From: DASXTS01 sp036402215
Lineage (GTDB): Bacteria > Actinomycetota > Actinomycetes > Mycobacteriales > Pseudonocardiaceae
DNA: 7,115 bases
Direction: 5' to 3'
Assembly: GCA_036402215.1 (NCBI GenBank)
Contig: DASWTI010000149.1
Coordinates: forward strand, 1-7,115
The position numbers and the translations under genes are program-made. Numbering within the stretch: position 1 is the stretch's first letter; the number at the start of each line of letters is the position of its first letter. The notes under the pieces are model-generated. The model saw only the letters and a list, made by a program, of their open reading frames with translations. It searched no databases and had not been told where the DNA came from. Below, piece after piece: positions 6,122 to 7,115 of this stretch.

Positions 6122-6153
6122 GTGAGCGGGGGGCCGCGCGGTCCCCCGCTCAC
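6122..6153. terminator. Bidirectional hairpin terminator between convergent mdh and the NTF2-like gene
   Basis: GTGAGCGGGGG (6122-6132) and CCCCCGCTCAC (6143-6153) form a perfect 11-bp stem around a 10-base GC-rich core that can pair further (CCGCGCGG). It stands 9 bases after the mdh stop, and its right arm contains the stop codon of the convergent gene (complement of 6150-6152). No T-tract follows on either strand, which is common for actinobacterial terminators. Confidence 0.75.
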
Positions 6154-6521
6154 AGCGCGTAGGTCCGGCCCTCCAGCGCGCCGTGGAACGACACCACGTG
6201 CGTGATCCGGCCGTCCTCGCCGAGCAGGAACATGGTCTCCCCGTGGAGGTCCACCCCCGGCAGCGGCGGGCGCACGGCCCAGCCGTAGCGGCACCAGCCG
6301 GCCACGAACTGGGCGCCGGTGGTGCGGACCGGCCGGGACTCGCCCATCATCGGGGCCAGCTCCGCGATGTGACCGGCCAGCGCCGCCGTCCCGCCCAGCC
6401 GCACCACGGGGTTGCGGTAGTCCAGGTCCGGCACGCACACCTCCTCCAGCCGCCGGCGCGCGACCTCGGCGTCCGGCTCGCCCCAGACGGCCAGGAACCG
6501 GTCGGCCAGCTCGGCGCTCAC
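6150..6521 (-). CDS. NTF2/SnoaL-like small alpha+beta barrel protein
   Basis: The product has 123 residues, typical of a single NTF2-like domain. The N-terminal helix pattern LADRFLAVWGEPDAEVARRRLEEV (5-28), then PDLDYRNPVVRLGGTAALAGHI (31-52), is the common opening of SnoaL/NTF2-like proteins. The later strands (TTGAQFVAGWCRYGWAV and GETMFLLGEDGRITHVVSFHG) form the curved sheet. Family members include polyketide cyclases, isomerases and hydrolases, as well as many with no known activity, so no reaction is assigned. The start is GTG at 6521, embedded in the stop of the upstream adenylating-enzyme gene (4-bp GTGA overlap). It lacks a clear ribosome-binding site, so its translation is likely coupled and its role probably linked to that enzyme. 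The stop lies within the terminator stem. Confidence 0.78.
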   Translation of the reverse strand: MSAELADRFLAVWGEPDAEVARRRLEEVCVPDLDYRNPVVRLGGTAALAGHIAELAPMMGESRPVRTTGAQFVAGWCRYGWAVRPPLPGVDLHGETMFLLGEDGRITHVVSFHGALEGRTYAL

Positions 6522-7115
6522 GGGCGCACCCGGTGCCGGCGCAGCTTCCCCGACGTGGTGCGGGGCAGGGTGCCGGCGGCCACCAGCCGCACCACGTCCG
6601 GCGTGACGCCGACGGCACGGCGGACGCGCTCGCGGATGCCGTGCGCGGTCTCGCCGTCCGGCTCCACGCCGCGGCGCAGCTCGGCCACCACGGCCACCCC
6701 CTCGGTGCCGGCCTCCGGGCGCGGGTAGGGCACCGCGGCCACCCCGCCCGGTCGCACGCCGGGTACCCCGGCGCAGGCCAGCTCGACCTCCTCCGGCTGG
6801 ATGGTGCGCCCGGCGACCACCAGCACGTCCTTGATCCGGCCGCACACCACGAGGTCCCCGCCGGCCAGGTAGCCGCGGTCGCCGGTGTGCAGCCACCCCG
6901 CGGCGTCCACCCGCACCCCGTCGTCGTCGTGCTCCGGCGTGGCCACCGACGGGCCGCGCACCAGGATCTCGCCGACGTGCCGCCCGGGCAGTGGCCTGCC
7001 GGTGTCCGGGTCGGCCACGCCGACCTCCAGCCCGGGCAGCGCCGGCCCGATGACGGTGAGCCGCCGGGCGCCCTCGCCGCCGGCCGCGGGCGTGGCCACC
7101 CCGGTGTGCAGCGCC
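6518..7115 (-). CDS. C-terminal part of an AMP-forming acyl ligase (fatty acyl-AMP ligase-like); N-terminus off the right edge
   Basis: 198 residues are visible. They carry the late motifs of the ANL adenylating superfamily: GWLHTGDRGYL (73-83, A7, with the ribose-binding Asp79), GRIKDVLVVAGRTIQPEEVE (92-111, A8 hinge) and LPRTTSGKLRR (183-193, A10, catalytic Lys190). The region ALPGLEVGVADPDTGRPLPG...VGEILVRGPSV (25-57) resembles fatty acyl-AMP ligases that load acyl chains onto carrier proteins, but acyl-CoA ligases and NRPS adenylation domains share these motifs. The stretch between GPSV and the A7 motif is short and Asp-rich (EHDDDG) and lacks the usual GYW-type sequence. The substrate pocket lies in the missing part, so substrate cannot be inferred. 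No carrier domain follows: the protein ends right after A10 and overlaps the NTF2-like gene by four bases. Confidence 0.88.
   Translation of the reverse strand, partial: ALHTGVATPAAGGEGARRLTVIGPALPGLEVGVADPDTGRPLPGRHVGEILVRGPSVATPEHDDDGVRVDAAGWLHTGDRGYLAGGDLVVCGRIKDVLVVAGRTIQPEEVELACAGVPGVRPGGVAAVPYPRPEAGTEGVAVVAELRRGVEPDGETAHGIRERVRRAVGVTPDVVRLVAAGTLPRTTSGKLRRHRVRP

Noticed and set aside
6183..6728. Rightward 181-residue frame opposite the NTF2-like and ligase genes
   Set aside because: It has no domain, and the opposite strand carries clear ANL motifs and an NTF2-like fold with an overlapping stop/start.

Overview
The window is very GC-rich, with strong C/G bias at third codon positions and seven GTG starts among eight visible starts. 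Together with clearly actinobacterial protein families, this points to a high-GC actinomycete. The malate dehydrogenase is of the LDH-like type rather than the type found in Streptomyces. That, with an MfpA-type pentapeptide protein, favours a Pseudonocardiales or Micromonosporales relative, but the genus cannot be settled from sequence reading alone.

Layout: (1) a leftward partial gene (981 down to 1, running off the left edge) for a two-module protein of unknown function with a Ser/Ala-rich linker and tail; (2) a 129-bp divergent intergenic region; (3) a rightward series: mfpA-like pentapeptide protein (1111-1728), MFS transporter (1775-3001), YdcZ-type DMT transporter (2998-3993), folD (3990-4847), DUF3017 small membrane protein (4844-5134) and mdh (5162-6112). 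Four of these genes, MFS to DUF3017, are joined by three successive 4-bp GTGA stop/start overlaps. (4) A strong symmetrical hairpin at 6122-6153 separates this series from (5) a convergent leftward pair: a partial acyl-AMP ligase-type enzyme entering from the right edge (7115-6518), coupled by another GTGA overlap to an NTF2/SnoaL-like small protein (6521-6150).

How the genes work together: folD, DUF3017 and mdh form a housekeeping core (one-carbon folate metabolism, an unknown membrane protein, the TCA cycle). The genes before folD look like a drug-response or efflux module: a predicted gyrase-binding DNA mimic followed by two putative exporters. The convergent pair at the right looks like the edge of an acyl-activating, possibly specialised-metabolite, locus. 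No RNA genes, mobile elements or CRISPR arrays were seen. There is no gene-free stretch longer than 300 bases. I did not find a clearly new biological system. The points most worth a second look are the mfpA-transporter-folD arrangement, a hairpin that buries the MFS start codon, and the unrecognised protein at the left edge.
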